From an uncultured Methylotenera sp. (GTDB lineage: Bacteria > Pseudomonadota > Gammaproteobacteria > Burkholderiales > Methylophilaceae): a DNA stretch of 64,000 bases. Below the pieces are notes generated by a model. It was not told the DNA's origin, made no database searches, and saw nothing but the letters and a program-made list of their open reading frames with translations. Positions 1-8,722 of this stretch are shown piece by piece. Within the stretch, counting starts at the first letter, position 1, and the number at the start of each line of letters is the position of its first letter. Location: contig NZ_CAMLGS010000008.1 in the NCBI RefSeq assembly GCF_946479685.1, positions 9,411 to 73,410 on the forward strand, in the 5' to 3' direction. The position numbers were made by a program, and so were the translations under genes.

Positions 1-2
1 AC

Positions 3-1046
3 TTAAATGGTGAAGTATTTGGTGCTGGCCGTATGGAGCTGGATGAGATTCTGCCCAAGATTGACCTTGGTGCCGTGGCGCGTGAAGCGAAAAAACTGGA
101 TGCCCAAGCACCTTTTGATGTACTGGTTGTAGGTGGAGGCCCGGCGGGTGCTTCAGCGGCTATCTACGCTGCGCGTAAAGGTATACGTACCGGTATTGTT
201 GCCGAGCGCTTTGGTGGGCAAGTGATGGATACCTTAGGGATTGAGAACTTTATTTCCGTGAAGGAAACTGAAGGCCCTAAATTAGTGATGGCATTAGAAG
301 AGCATGTCAAAAGCTATGAAGTGGAAATCATGAACTTACAGCGTGCGGTTGCATTAACGGAGCCTGGTAAGCATGGCAATAAAAACGACGATTTAATCGA
401 GCTGAAACTAGAGAATGGCGCCACCTTAAGAAGTAAATCGGTGATTCTGGCCACTGGTGCGCGCTGGAGAGAGTTAAGCGTGCCGGGTGAGAAGGAATAT
501 CGCGGTAAAGGCGTGGCGTATTGTCCACACTGTGATGGCCCGTTATTTAAAGGTAAGCCGGTCGCGGTAGTGGGCGGTGGTAACTCTGGGGTAGAAGCTG
601 CGATTGATTTGGCTAACTTTGTTAATCATGTGACCTTGCTGCAATTTGATACCGAATTAAAGGCGGATGCCGTATTGCAGAAGAAATTACGCTCTTTGCC
701 TAACGTGACGATTATCACGAGTGCGCAAACCACAGAGGTGACTGGTGATGGCAGCAAGATGAACGGGCTGACCTATACCGATCGCGTTACTGGTGAGTCC
801 AAACATTTAGCGTTGGATGGCGTATTTGTGCAGATTGGTTTAGTGCCGAATAGTGATTGGTTAAAAGGCAGTGTGAACCTCAGCAAGTATGGTGAGGTTG
901 AAGTGAACCACCACAATGCAACTTCGCTGCCAGGCGTGTTTGCTGCCGGTGATGTGACCACTACACCTTATAAACAAATCATTATCGCGATGGGTGAAGG
1001 TGCCAAAGCGTCACTAGGTGCATTTGATTATCTGATTAGGCAATAA
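3..1046 (+). CDS. ahpF: Alkyl hydroperoxide reductase subunit F (AhpF), C-terminal part, cut by window start
   Basis: AhpF is the flavoprotein that passes electrons from NADH to the peroxiredoxin AhpC, which reduces H2O2 and organic peroxides in the cytosol. The frame is open from the first bases, and the residues before the first Met ([10 protein letters not shown]) match the AhpF linker, so the gene begins left of the window and about 350 residues are visible. Seen in order: an FAD-binding glycine motif ([12 protein letters not shown]), the redox pair CPHC in [13 protein letters not shown], an NAD-binding motif ([12 protein letters not shown]), and the C-terminal FAD motif [10 protein letters not shown]. 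Thioredoxin reductase shares this core, but CPHCDGP and the linker are AhpF-type. ahpC is presumably just upstream (inference). A strong hairpin terminator follows. Confidence 0.95.
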   Translation, partial: LNGEVFGAGRMELDEILPKIDLGAVAREAKKLDAQAPFDVLVVGGGPAGASAAIYAARKGIRTGIVAERFGGQVMDTLGIENFISVKETEGPKLVMALEEHVKSYEVEIMNLQRAVALTEPGKHGNKNDDLIELKLENGATLRSKSVILATGARWRELSVPGEKEYRGKGVAYCPHCDGPLFKGKPVAVVGGGNSGVEAAIDLANFVNHVTLLQFDTELKADAVLQKKLRSLPNVTIITSAQTTEVTGDGSKMNGLTYTDRVTGESKHLALDGVFVQIGLVPNSDWLKGSVNLSKYGEVEVNHHNATSLPGVFAAGDVTTTPYKQIIIAMGEGAKASLGAFDYLIRQ

Positions 1047-1060
1047 ATGTAACTGGCAAT

Positions 1061-1090
1061 AAAAAAGGCGGCTTTGAGGCCGCCTTTTTA
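1061..1090. terminator. Bidirectional intrinsic terminator between ahpF and DUF2892 gene
   Basis: Stem GGCGGC (1067-1072) and GCCGCC (1079-1084) with a 6-nt loop. It is flanked by six A on the left and five T on the right, so it can serve both convergent genes. Confidence 0.9.
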
Positions 1091-1091
1091 T

Positions 1092-1286
1092 TTATTCGTG
1101 TTTGGTTTTGCAGGTGCTGATGCCGAATAAACCGTAGGCCGGGCAATAGTTAATCAGCCCAGTTACTAGCGGCACCACACCAATCCAAGCCCAAACCGGG
1201 CCGTTTGCAAATAATGCCCATGCGATTAATGCAAGCCCTGCAATAATGCGCACGGCGCGTTCGGCTCCACAAATGTTAGCTTTCAT
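1092..1286 (-). CDS. Small DUF2892 (YgaP-like transmembrane) protein
   Basis: A 64-residue membrane protein of the DUF2892 family, whose members are two-helix hairpins often found alone or fused to rhodanese domains. The N-terminal signature MKANICGAERAVRIIAGLA and the C-terminal CPAYGLFGISTC are both family features. I start at the second of two adjacent ATGs (1286), which lies 7 nt after a strong AAGGAG; the ATG at 1289 would also work. A longer start at 1316 has no ribosome site and breaks the family N-terminus. Molecular function is unknown; some relatives are linked to sulfur or thiol stress. A dyad lies upstream. Confidence 0.85.
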   Translation of the reverse strand: MKANICGAERAVRIIAGLALIAWALFANGPVWAWIGVVPLVTGLINYCPAYGLFGISTCKTKHE

Positions 1287-1306
1287 CATGTAGCTCCTTG
1301 AGTGAA

Positions 1307-1352
1307 CACTGACCAAAAAAGTCAGCTAACTAAACAGTTAGACTAATCAGTG
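1307..1352. promoter_or_regulatory. Nested inverted repeats upstream of the DUF2892 gene
   Basis: CTAACT (1326-1331) and AGTTAG (1336-1341) form a 6-bp dyad with a 4-nt spacer. It lies between a second pair, CACTGA (1307-1312) and TCAGTG (1347-1352). The position just upstream of the minus-strand gene suits an operator or leader structure; no regulator is identified. Confidence 0.35.
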
Positions 1353-1397
1353 TACGCTCAACTTACACTACATGAAAGCGGCATTATTATATTGCCG

Positions 1398-3035
1398 CTA
1401 GTGTGCGCCGCTGATGCTAAGTGCTACTGCTTCGGCTACTTTGATGCCATCTACCCCAGCCGATAAAATGCCGCCAGCATAGCCTGCACCTTCACCGCAA
1501 GGGTATAAGCCTTTGGTGTTAATGCTTTCTAGTGAATCATCATCACGCTTGATACGGATAGGGCTGGAGGTGCGGGTTTCTACACCTGTGAGTACACCAT
1601 CCGCCAAGTCAAAGCCTTTGACCTGCTTGGCAAACTCCGGGATGGCCTCACGAATCGCGGTAATGGCAAACTCTGGCAATACGGATGCGAGATTGGTGAG
1701 GTGTACGCCTGGCTTGTAAGACGGCGTAACTTCGCCAAACTGGGTAGAAGGCTGGTTCTGCAGGAAGTCGCCGATCAATTGTCCAGGTGCATGGTAGTTA
1801 CTGCCACCAGCGATAAACGCTTGGCTTTCTAGTTGGCGCTGTAGCTCCATGCCAGCCAGCGGATGGCCTGGGTAATCTTGCTCAGGTGTAATGCCTACAA
1901 CGATGCCAGCATTGGCATTGCGCTCATTACGGCTGTATTGGCTCATGCCGTTAGTTACTACGCGGTTAGGTTCTGAGGTGGCGGCCACCACGGTACCACC
2001 TGGGCACATACAGAAGCTATAAACCGAGCGGCCGTTCTTGGCGTGATGCACTAATTTGTAATCGGCAGCGCCTAGTTTGGTCAGTAAGTCCTCACTGTAG
2101 CTCTTGCCGTATCTGGCCTTGTCGATAATGGATTGTGGGTGCTCAATACGGAAGCCAATCGAGAATGGTTTGGCTTCTATATAAATGCCGCGTTTATGTA
2201 CCATTTCAAAGGTGTCGCGTGCGCTGTGCCCTACTGCCAGCACCAAGTGGTTGGTTGCAAGGCGCTCACCAGTTTGCAGTACCACGGCCTGCACCTGATT
2301 GTTTTCAATCTCAATGTCATCAACACGGCTTTCAAAGCGGATTTCGCCACCTAGTTCGGTAATGGTCTTGCGCATTTCCTCTACCATGCCCACTAAGCGG
2401 AATGTACCGATATGCGGGTGGCTGACGTACATGATTTCTTCTGGTGCACCGGCTTTCACAAACTCCTGAATCACCTTGCGGCCATAGTGTTTAGGGTCTT
2501 TAATTTGGCTATAAAGTTTGCCGTCTGAGAACGTACCAGCCCCGCCTTCGCCAAACTGTACGTTGGATTCAGGGTTGAGCGTGCTTTTACGCCATAAGCC
2601 CCATGTGTCCTGCGTGCGTTTACGCACTTCCTTACCACGCTCTAATACGATAGGTTTGAAGCCAGCTTGCGCCAAAATCAGCGCCGCAAAAATACCTGCA
2701 GGACCAAAGCCTACAATCACTGGCCTAAGCTGCGGCGAAACTTCGGTGGTGGCTACAAATTTGTAGCTGGTATCTGGTGCTGGTTTAATGTGTGGATCCT
2801 TACGGAATTTGGCGAGTATCTTTGCCTCGTTCTTTACCTCTACATCCAGGCTGTACACGTACAAAATGGCATGCGATTTACGCGCGTCTACGCCGCGTTT
2901 AAAAATCTCAAAATGAATTAAATCGCTTTCTGCAATTTCCAGACGTTTCAGCAATGCTGCTTTAATTTCATCGGTCTGGTGGATGAGTGATTGTGCGTTC
3001 TCAATCGGGAGTTTGATTTCAGTAATACGTAACAT
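1398..3035 (-). CDS. FAD-dependent dehydrogenase (COG2509 type)
   Basis: A 545-residue cytosolic flavoprotein of the uncharacterised COG2509 dehydrogenase group. Residues 1-100 form an N-terminal domain typical of the group (HFEIFKRGVDARK), followed by the dinucleotide motif VIVGFGPAGIFAAL at 106-119. The conserved GEGGAGTFSDGKLYS follows, and near the end a second FAD-contact motif reads YPCGEGAGYAGGI. Length is normal for the family. The substrate is unknown; relatives have been annotated as NAD(P)/FAD oxidoreductases without a proven reaction. It stands alone between a convergent terminator-bounded gene and hda. Confidence 0.85.
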   Translation of the reverse strand: MLRITEIKLPIENAQSLIHQTDEIKAALLKRLEIAESDLIHFEIFKRGVDARKSHAILYVYSLDVEVKNEAKILAKFRKDPHIKPAPDTSYKFVATTEVSPQLRPVIVGFGPAGIFAALILAQAGFKPIVLERGKEVRKRTQDTWGLWRKSTLNPESNVQFGEGGAGTFSDGKLYSQIKDPKHYGRKVIQEFVKAGAPEEIMYVSHPHIGTFRLVGMVEEMRKTITELGGEIRFESRVDDIEIENNQVQAVVLQTGERLATNHLVLAVGHSARDTFEMVHKRGIYIEAKPFSIGFRIEHPQSIIDKARYGKSYSEDLLTKLGAADYKLVHHAKNGRSVYSFCMCPGGTVVAATSEPNRVVTNGMSQYSRNERNANAGIVVGITPEQDYPGHPLAGMELQRQLESQAFIAGGSNYHAPGQLIGDFLQNQPSTQFGEVTPSYKPGVHLTNLASVLPEFAITAIREAIPEFAKQVKGFDLADGVLTGVETRTSSPIRIKRDDDSLESINTKGLYPCGEGAGYAGGILSAGVDGIKVAEAVALSISGAH

Positions 3036-3170
3036 GTGTGGTCACTTTAGTAAGGGGAGTGTTTATCTGCCAATAGTGTGATTTTACAGTATGTTGGGCC
3101 TAGCGAAAAATGGCATGACGGCGCTAGGCTGGGCCTTGCCTAAGTTTAGGCGCTAAAGTTGGCTGCCAAA

Positions 3171-3212
3171 CTAAGCTTCAATATCTAGGCTTCAAGATCT
3201 ATGCTTCAAGAT
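3171..3212 (-). repeat. 3 x 14-bp tandem array containing the hda stop codon
   Basis: On the minus strand three contiguous 14-bp units read ATCTTGAAGCATAG (3212-3199), ATCTTGAAGCCTAG (3198-3185) and ATATTGAAGCTTAG (3184-3171). The first is the actual 3' end of hda including its TAG stop; the other two repeat it downstream with one or two changes. The array looks like a duplication of the gene end that has begun to diverge. Confidence 0.85.
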
Positions 3213-3855
3213 TGTGTTGCAATAGTTTCTTGAGCATAGGCACGGTCACTGGCTTCTTCTCGGTGAGCGACCATACATCTAGCGCATCCAAAACGGCCAT
3301 CAAAGTAGGTAAATCGCGGCGCAGGTAGCGCAGGCAGTATTCAACCACTTCATCCGGTAGTTTCATGCCGCGTTCGGTGGCATGCGTTCTCAGTGCTTGT
3401 GCTTTTTCTTCATCGGTAAGCGGGTGCAACTGATAAACCAAGCCCCATGCCAACCTAGTCGCTAAATCATCACGCAGATTCATTTGCGTAGGTGCCGCTA
3501 TGCCGCTAGAAATCAGGATGCCGCCAGACGCGCGTAACTGGTTGAACTGGTCAAACAGTGCGATTTGCGCTTCTTCGTCTAAGGTATGCGTGTCATCTGC
3601 AATAAATAGGGGCAGATTTGATTGCTTTGCCATGCGCTCACATGCGTGCAGCAGGTGCGACTTTCCGCTGCCCTGCGCACCCCATAGATAGATAAAACGT
3701 GCCTCTTCGGCGTGAGTGAGTGCTTGCTTTAGACTGTAGAGCGCCTCTGCATTTTGCCCTTCGATAAAGTTATCTAGGCTAGGTGGCGGCAGTGGTTGAA
3801 TGTCCAGCAATAACTGCTTGGTCGGGGATTTGTATTGATGCTCCGTGCTATTCAT
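3199..3855 (-). CDS. hda: DnaA regulatory inactivator Hda
   Basis: Hda is a DnaA-like AAA+ protein that, bound to the DNA-loaded sliding clamp, stimulates ATP hydrolysis by DnaA after initiation (RIDA). At 218 residues it has normal size. Residues 14-19 (QLLLDI) fit a beta-clamp binding motif. Walker A is LWGAQGSGKSHLL around 58-69, with a Walker-B-like LFIADDTH further on and the helical lid at the C-terminus. It follows perM by 32 bp on the same strand and is probably co-transcribed. Its AGG ribosome site (8 nt before ATG) lies inside the last unit of the 14-bp array that separates the two genes. Confidence 0.93.
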   Translation of the reverse strand: MNSTEHQYKSPTKQLLLDIQPLPPPSLDNFIEGQNAEALYSLKQALTHAEEARFIYLWGAQGSGKSHLLHACERMAKQSNLPLFIADDTHTLDEEAQIALFDQFNQLRASGGILISSGIAAPTQMNLRDDLATRLAWGLVYQLHPLTDEEKAQALRTHATERGMKLPDEVVEYCLRYLRRDLPTLMAVLDALDVWSLTEKKPVTVPMLKKLLQHNLEA

Positions 3856-3859
3856 ACTG

Positions 3860-3901
3860 CTAACCTCGTACTGCTAATCTAAGTAAACTAACCTAAGTAA
3901 A
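3860..3901 (-). repeat. 3 x 14-bp tandem array between perM and hda
   Basis: On the minus strand the units read TTTACTTAGGTTAG (3901-3888), TTTACTTAGATTAG (3887-3874) and CAGTACGAGGTTAG (3873-3860). The first is the 3' end of perM with its TAG stop, the second is a one-base variant, and the third is more diverged and carries the AGG used by hda. The hda start (CAGTATG) resembles a partial fourth copy. Confidence 0.85.
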
Positions 3902-4970
3902 ATTGACTGCTAAGATATTTTTTCTTGGCATGCCTGAAACCTACGGCAATCGCAGCCGATACTGGTAGCGCCAGTAGTATACCGGCAAAGCCAAATAGCT
4001 GGCCGCCTGCCATCAATGCAAAAATCACTACCAGCGGGTGCAAACCGATACGATCACCTACCAGCCAAGGTGTGAGTGCCATGCTTTCAACCAATTGCCC
4101 GATGCCAAATACGATAAGTACAGGAACAAGGTCGTGGAGGTTGCCGTATTGCAACACGCCGGAAATGGCGGCCAATGTCAGACCTAAACCAAAGCCCAGA
4201 TATGGGATAAAGCCTAATAAGCCGGATAATATACCGATAGGCAGCGCAAACTCCAAGCCGACTAACCATAAACCGGTGGCATAAAAAACGCTCATCAATA
4301 ACATCACCGTCAATTGCCCACGTAAAAATTCGGCGAGCACCGCGTCAATATCGGCGGCAATTTCCTGCGTTTTACCTATCAATGAGCGTGGCAATAAGGC
4401 GCTGATTTTTTGTAACAGAATATTCCAGTCCACCAGCAAATAAAAAAGTACAAGCGGGATTAACACTAAATTGCCTAGCCAGCCGATGATGGTCATACCG
4501 TGACTGCTTAAGCTCAGCGCAATATTCTTGGCAAAATTACCGGTGGTTTTCCAGTTATCAGTGAGGATGGCTTGAATCTGTGCGGCATCAATTTCGGCAC
4601 TGACGCCAAAGTTCTTTTGTAGCCACGGTTCCAGGCTGGTTTTAGCGGTATTTAAATACGCTGGAATCTTCTGCGATAGCTGCACAAATTCATGCTGCAG
4701 CAGTGGAATCATGATGAGCAGAATAGCGGTAAGCACCGCGAGCAGTAATAACAGTACTAGCAAAGTGGCGATGCTGCGGCTAGGTTTTAACGAAAACTTT
4801 TTTGCAATGCTATTGCATTGAATTGCCTCAATTTTATTGACCAATGGGTTGGCGATATAAGCCAGAATTGCCGCGATAAGAAATGGGGTGAGGATAGGGC
4901 CGAGCAGGTAAATGATGCCAAAAACTGATAAAACCGCGATTAGCCAAACGGTATTTGTGTGTTTGTTCAT
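3888..4970 (-). CDS. perM: AI-2E family transporter (PerM-like permease)
   Basis: A 360-residue inner-membrane protein of the AI-2E/PerM family, with about eight hydrophobic segments and a soluble stretch near residues 100-160. Conserved family features are the charged LFYLLVDW segment, GFIPYLGFGLGLTLA and the C-terminal FGFAGILLALPVSAA. Family members include exporters of autoinducer-2 and putative cation/proton antiporters, so the substrate here is open. perM upstream of hda and divergent from purM is a standard betaproteobacterial arrangement, which supports both calls. Confidence 0.88.
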   Translation of the reverse strand: MNKHTNTVWLIAVLSVFGIIYLLGPILTPFLIAAILAYIANPLVNKIEAIQCNSIAKKFSLKPSRSIATLLVLLLLLAVLTAILLIMIPLLQHEFVQLSQKIPAYLNTAKTSLEPWLQKNFGVSAEIDAAQIQAILTDNWKTTGNFAKNIALSLSSHGMTIIGWLGNLVLIPLVLFYLLVDWNILLQKISALLPRSLIGKTQEIAADIDAVLAEFLRGQLTVMLLMSVFYATGLWLVGLEFALPIGILSGLLGFIPYLGFGLGLTLAAISGVLQYGNLHDLVPVLIVFGIGQLVESMALTPWLVGDRIGLHPLVVIFALMAGGQLFGFAGILLALPVSAAIAVGFRHAKKKYLSSQFYLG

Positions 4971-5107
4971 TCTGCGCTTTCAGTAAAGTGTGGCTGTTTT
5001 GTAAAAGCCTGTGTTTTCAGGCCTCCAACATTTCAGATAACTAAGCATTTCGGTTAAAATAACATTATAACGATAGAACACACTTTTTGTAGAAAGCGAG
5101 AACCCCC

Positions 5108-6157
5108 TTGAGCGCCAATAATTCAGATAAAACTTCAATTAGCTACCGCGATGCCGGAGTAGATATTGAAGCGGGTGATGCATTAGTTGAACAAATCAAG
5201 CCGTTTGCCAAACGCACTATGCGTCCAGAAGTATTAGGCGGGATTGGTGGTTTCGGCTCACTATTTGCGGTGCCGCAAAAATTTAAAGAGCCAATCTTGG
5301 TATCAGGTACCGATGGCGTGGGCACTAAGCTGAAATTAGCTTTTGAGCTAAACAAGCACGATACCGTAGGTATCGATTTAGTTGCTATGAGCGTGAACGA
5401 CATTCTGGTGCAAGGTGCAGAACCGTTATTCTTCTTGGACTACTTTGCCTGTGGCAAACTGGAAGTTGGCGTTGCAGCACAAGTGATTAAAGGCATTGCC
5501 GAAGGTTGTGAGCAATCTGGCTGTGCGTTGGTGGGCGGTGAAACTGCCGAAATGCCAGGCATGTACCCAGCTGGCGAGTATGACCTTGCCGGCTTTGCTG
5601 TAGGTTGCGTAGATAAAGCCAATCTGATTAATGGTACGACCATTGCTGCTGGTGACGTAGTGTTGGGCTTGGCTTCTAGCGGCGCGCACTCAAACGGCTA
5701 TTCACTGATTCGCAAACTGATTGAGAAATCAGGTATCGACTTTGAGTCTGACTTCCACGGCAGGAAATTCAAAGATGTGGTGATGGCACCGACCCGCATT
5801 TATGTGAAATCGCTATTAAAACTGATTGAAGCAATGCCGGTTAAAGGCATGGCGCACATCACTGGTGGCGGCATTACCGAGAATATTCCACGTGTATTAC
5901 CTGAAGGCTTAACTGCAGAAATTCAGGCTTCAGGCTGGGAATTACCACCGTTATTCCAATGGCTGCAAGCACAGGGCAATATCGTACCAAGCGAAATGTA
6001 CAAAACATTTAACTGCGGTATTGGTATGGCGATTGTGATGGCGAAAGAAAACGCAGCAGCAGCCAAAGCGCTGCTTGAAGCTGCAGGTGAGACTGTGTAT
6101 GAAATCGGTCATATCCGCGCGCAAAACGCAGGCGAAGCGCCTACCATAGTCGTTTAA
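5108..6157 (+). CDS. purM: Phosphoribosylformylglycinamidine cyclo-ligase PurM (AIR synthetase)
   Basis: PurM closes the imidazole ring of aminoimidazole ribotide, the fifth step of purine synthesis, using ATP in the cytosol. The protein is 349 residues, close to the usual 345. Motifs seen: [10 protein letters not shown] at 44-53, [12 protein letters not shown] at 66-77, [11 protein letters not shown], and [29 protein letters not shown] marks the C-terminal half. The start is TTG at 5108, since no in-frame ATG occurs before the conserved SYRDAGVDI; the Shine-Dalgarno is weak. purN is not adjacent. Confidence 0.95.
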   Translation: MSANNSDKTSISYRDAGVDIEAGDALVEQIKPFAKRTMRPEVLGGIGGFGSLFAVPQKFKEPILVSGTDGVGTKLKLAFELNKHDTVGIDLVAMSVNDILVQGAEPLFFLDYFACGKLEVGVAAQVIKGIAEGCEQSGCALVGGETAEMPGMYPAGEYDLAGFAVGCVDKANLINGTTIAAGDVVLGLASSGAHSNGYSLIRKLIEKSGIDFESDFHGRKFKDVVMAPTRIYVKSLLKLIEAMPVKGMAHITGGGITENIPRVLPEGLTAEIQASGWELPPLFQWLQAQGNIVPSEMYKTFNCGIGMAIVMAKENAAAAKALLEAAGETVYEIGHIRAQNAGEAPTIVV

Positions 6158-6265
6158 TTTGCTTGTTTATCTTGTAGTTAAACCGTTAAAAAACTGCTTG
6201 TCGTGTAACAAAAGCAGCGCTGATGCGTTGAGCATGATGTGTCTTAAAATGAAGGAATTTTAGTG

Positions 6266-7021
6266 ATGAATCGAATCAAAGCATGGGGCTGGGCATTTGT
6301 GTTGAGCATGGGCGTACTGGCGCACATGCCGCAAGCAGTTGCTGCTAAAGCAAAGGCACCGAAAGAGGTCGCTGCAAAATTTACGGTACCGAAAAGCATT
6401 AGTGCCACTTATGTGGTCACTAAAAATGGCGACCCATTTGCTAACGTGCATGAGCAGTTTACGGTTACTAAAAACACCTATAAGGTTGAAAGCGTGACCA
6501 AGGGGCTTGGTGTGTATGCCTTGCTCGGCGAGCGTAAATTAACCAGTACCGGTGAAATCACGGCGCAGGGTTTAAAGCCTAACCACTTTGAATTGCATCA
6601 GGGCAACCAAAAAAAGAAATCATTATTCACTGATTTTGATTGGGCGAAACAAAGCCTGGTGATGACGATTAAAGGCGAGCAAGAGACGGCAGAGCTTAAA
6701 CCTGGCACGCAGGACTTAGCGAGTTATCCTTATCAGTTTATGTTTATGCGCGCATCGTTAAAAAATACGATTACCGTGCCAGTCACAACGGGTAAGAAGC
6801 TAAAACAGTATGCCTATAAGGTGAGCCCTGACCTTAAAACCATCGATTGTGCTGGCGTGCAGTATAAAACCCTGTATTTGACACCTGCAGTGCATGAAGG
6901 CGCTGAAACCAAAGACCTGTGGTTGGCGACTGAGCAAAGTTATGTGCCGGCGCGTATTTTGGTGGTTGATGAAGACGGACAAAAACTAGAGCAAACCTTA
7001 ACCGAGTTGCGTATCCAATAA
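6266..7021 (+). CDS. Secreted DUF3108 protein
   Basis: A 251-residue protein of the DUF3108 family with an N-terminal signal peptide (hydrophobic AWGWAFVLSMGVLA, then an Ala-rich cleavage region), so periplasmic. After the signal a single beta-rich domain runs to the end, with family-like FDWAKQSLVM and the terminal TLTELRIQ. GTG at 6263 precedes the ATG at 6266; I choose ATG because AAGGAA ends 8 nt before it. The gene lies between purM and an RsmB-like gene, with about 100 bp on the left and 77 bp on the right. DUF3108 proteins are common beside purM/purN in Betaproteobacteria; function is unknown. Confidence 0.85.
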   Translation: MNRIKAWGWAFVLSMGVLAHMPQAVAAKAKAPKEVAAKFTVPKSISATYVVTKNGDPFANVHEQFTVTKNTYKVESVTKGLGVYALLGERKLTSTGEITAQGLKPNHFELHQGNQKKKSLFTDFDWAKQSLVMTIKGEQETAELKPGTQDLASYPYQFMFMRASLKNTITVPVTTGKKLKQYAYKVSPDLKTIDCAGVQYKTLYLTPAVHEGAETKDLWLATEQSYVPARILVVDEDGQKLEQTLTELRIQ

Positions 7022-7098
7022 TGCTGGCATTGCCTAAATGCAAATATTATTGCCCTACTTATTTACCAAGTAATTAAAAATATACAAAGAGAATCAAT

Positions 7099-8613
7099 AT
7101 GACGCCTAATTTAATTCGGCAAGCTGCTATCGTTTTATCTAATCTACTGACGTTTAGTAGCCCTGCTGATGCGAAGTTAAGTGAATTTTTCCGTAACAAC
7201 CGCGACCTAGGCACCAAAGAGCGTGCGTTTGTGGCAGAGAGCGTGTATGGCGTATTGCGTCGCTTGCGTTTTCTAAGCACAGTGACTGCTAACGATGAAA
7301 ACGACCCAGATGATGCACGTAAGCTGATTTTAGCTTGGTTACTACGCGTGCAAGGCATGAGCATCCGTGAGTTGGAGCCTATGCTGAGTGAGCAGCAAAA
7401 AGAGTGGGCGCATCTGATTAAAGCCAAATCTACGGATAATTTGCCATTGGCGGTACAGGCCGATGTGCGTGACTGGCTGTGGGATAAGCTGGTAGCGCAA
7501 TATGGCGAAGCCGAAGCATTAACCATTGCGCGCAGCATGCATGAGCAAGCCACTTTAGATTTGCGTGTGAATACGATTAAAGGCACGCGTGATGAAGTGC
7601 TGGCAAAATTTATTGCCGAAAATACCTCAGGTGAAACCAATGTTACCAAAACGCCTTATTCACCGATCGGTATTCGTATGCCGAATCGCATGAATATTGG
7701 CCGCCATGTGTTGTTTACCGAAGGTAAGATTGAAGTACAGGATGAAGGCAGCCAGTTATTGGCGCATTTGGTTGCGGCCAAACGCGGCATGATGGTAGCG
7801 GATTTTTGTGCGGGTGCAGGCGGTAAAACGCTGGCGATGGGCGCATTGATGCGTAACACCGGCCGTTTGTACGCGTTTGATGTGTCAGAAAAGCGCTTGC
7901 ATAACTTAGGTCAGCGTTTAAAACGTTCTGGCCTAAGCAACTTGAATGCACAAGTGATTAGCAGTGAAACTGACCCTAAATTAAAACGCTTAAATGGCAA
8001 GTTTGACCGCGTGTTGGTGGATGCTCCATGTAGCGGGCTAGGCACACTACGCCGCAATCCGGACCTGAAATGGCGCCAATTGCCGCAGGATGTGGCCGAA
8101 CTTAATGTTAAGCAAACCAATATCCTGGCACGAGCAGCAAAGCTGACTAAAGTGGGTGGACGCTTAATTTACGCCACATGTAGCTTATTGCAAGATGAGA
8201 ATGAGCAGATTGCAGAGCAGTTCCTGGCGACACATCCGGACTTTAAGTTGCTAAACGCCGCAGAGATTCTAGCGCAGCAGCAAATTGCGCTGGATACCGG
8301 CGATTACCTGAAATTGCTGCCGCATTTACATAATACTGACGGTTTCTTTGCCGCGGTATTTGAAAAACAAGGTGCAACAGCCGCGCCAATTGAAGCTGAA
8401 AGTGTTGAGCCGGTAGCCGAGCCAGCAGCAGTGCTTGACGAGGTGGCAGCAGAAGATGCGCCGCAGGCAGAAGCACCAGCCAAAGCAACTAAAAAGGCCG
8501 CAGCTAAAAAAGAGCCTAAGCCTAAAGTAGCTAAAGCGCCAAAAGATGACGGCGTGGCTAGTGCTAAGGTGAGCAAAGCAAGCACGGCTAAAGCAAAAGC
8601 AGCGAAAGCCTAA
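7099..8613 (+). CDS. RsmB/NOP-family RNA m5C methyltransferase with Lys/Ala-rich tail
   Basis: An SAM-dependent RNA cytosine-5 methyltransferase of the RsmB/NOP2 family. The SAM-binding loop is VADFCAGAGGKT from residue 233; the two catalytic cysteines are in DAPCSGLG (C311) and YATCSLL (C361). It is a paralogue, not RsmB itself, because a second gene at 48.1 kb has the classical NusB-like N-terminus. Residues from about 420 to 504 form an odd acidic then Lys/Ala-rich tail (KKAAAKKEPKPK) resembling histone H1 and probably disordered; this extension is not part of the catalytic family core. Substrate RNA unknown. A strong terminator follows. Confidence 0.88.
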   Translation: MTPNLIRQAAIVLSNLLTFSSPADAKLSEFFRNNRDLGTKERAFVAESVYGVLRRLRFLSTVTANDENDPDDARKLILAWLLRVQGMSIRELEPMLSEQQKEWAHLIKAKSTDNLPLAVQADVRDWLWDKLVAQYGEAEALTIARSMHEQATLDLRVNTIKGTRDEVLAKFIAENTSGETNVTKTPYSPIGIRMPNRMNIGRHVLFTEGKIEVQDEGSQLLAHLVAAKRGMMVADFCAGAGGKTLAMGALMRNTGRLYAFDVSEKRLHNLGQRLKRSGLSNLNAQVISSETDPKLKRLNGKFDRVLVDAPCSGLGTLRRNPDLKWRQLPQDVAELNVKQTNILARAAKLTKVGGRLIYATCSLLQDENEQIAEQFLATHPDFKLLNAAEILAQQQIALDTGDYLKLLPHLHNTDGFFAAVFEKQGATAAPIEAESVEPVAEPAAVLDEVAAEDAPQAEAPAKATKKAAAKKEPKPKVAKAPKDDGVASAKVSKASTAKAKAAKA

Positions 8614-8641
8614 GTTAGATTTAGCTCAGATTAAGTCAGAT

Positions 8642-8672
8642 AGGGTAAGATTAAAAATCTTACCCTTTTTTA
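8642..8672 (+). terminator. Intrinsic terminator after the RsmB-like gene
   Basis: An 11-bp stem, AGGGTAAGATT (8642-8652) with AATCTTACCCT (8656-8666), a 3-nt A loop and a run of six T. It is one of the strongest hairpins in the window. Confidence 0.9.
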
Positions 8673-8682
8673 TTTCAGCATC

Positions 8683-8701
8683 AGCGCCTAGGCGCTTTTT
8701 T
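8683..8701 (+). terminator. Second hairpin with T-run, 21 bp before the symporter start
   Basis: AGCGC (8683-8687), a 4-nt loop, then GCGCT (8692-8696) and a run of six T. It lies only 11 bp after the previous terminator and just before the next start codon, so it may be a leader attenuator rather than a simple gene end. Confidence 0.65.
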
Positions 8702-8722
8702 CTTATGTAAAGGCGTAGCAGC

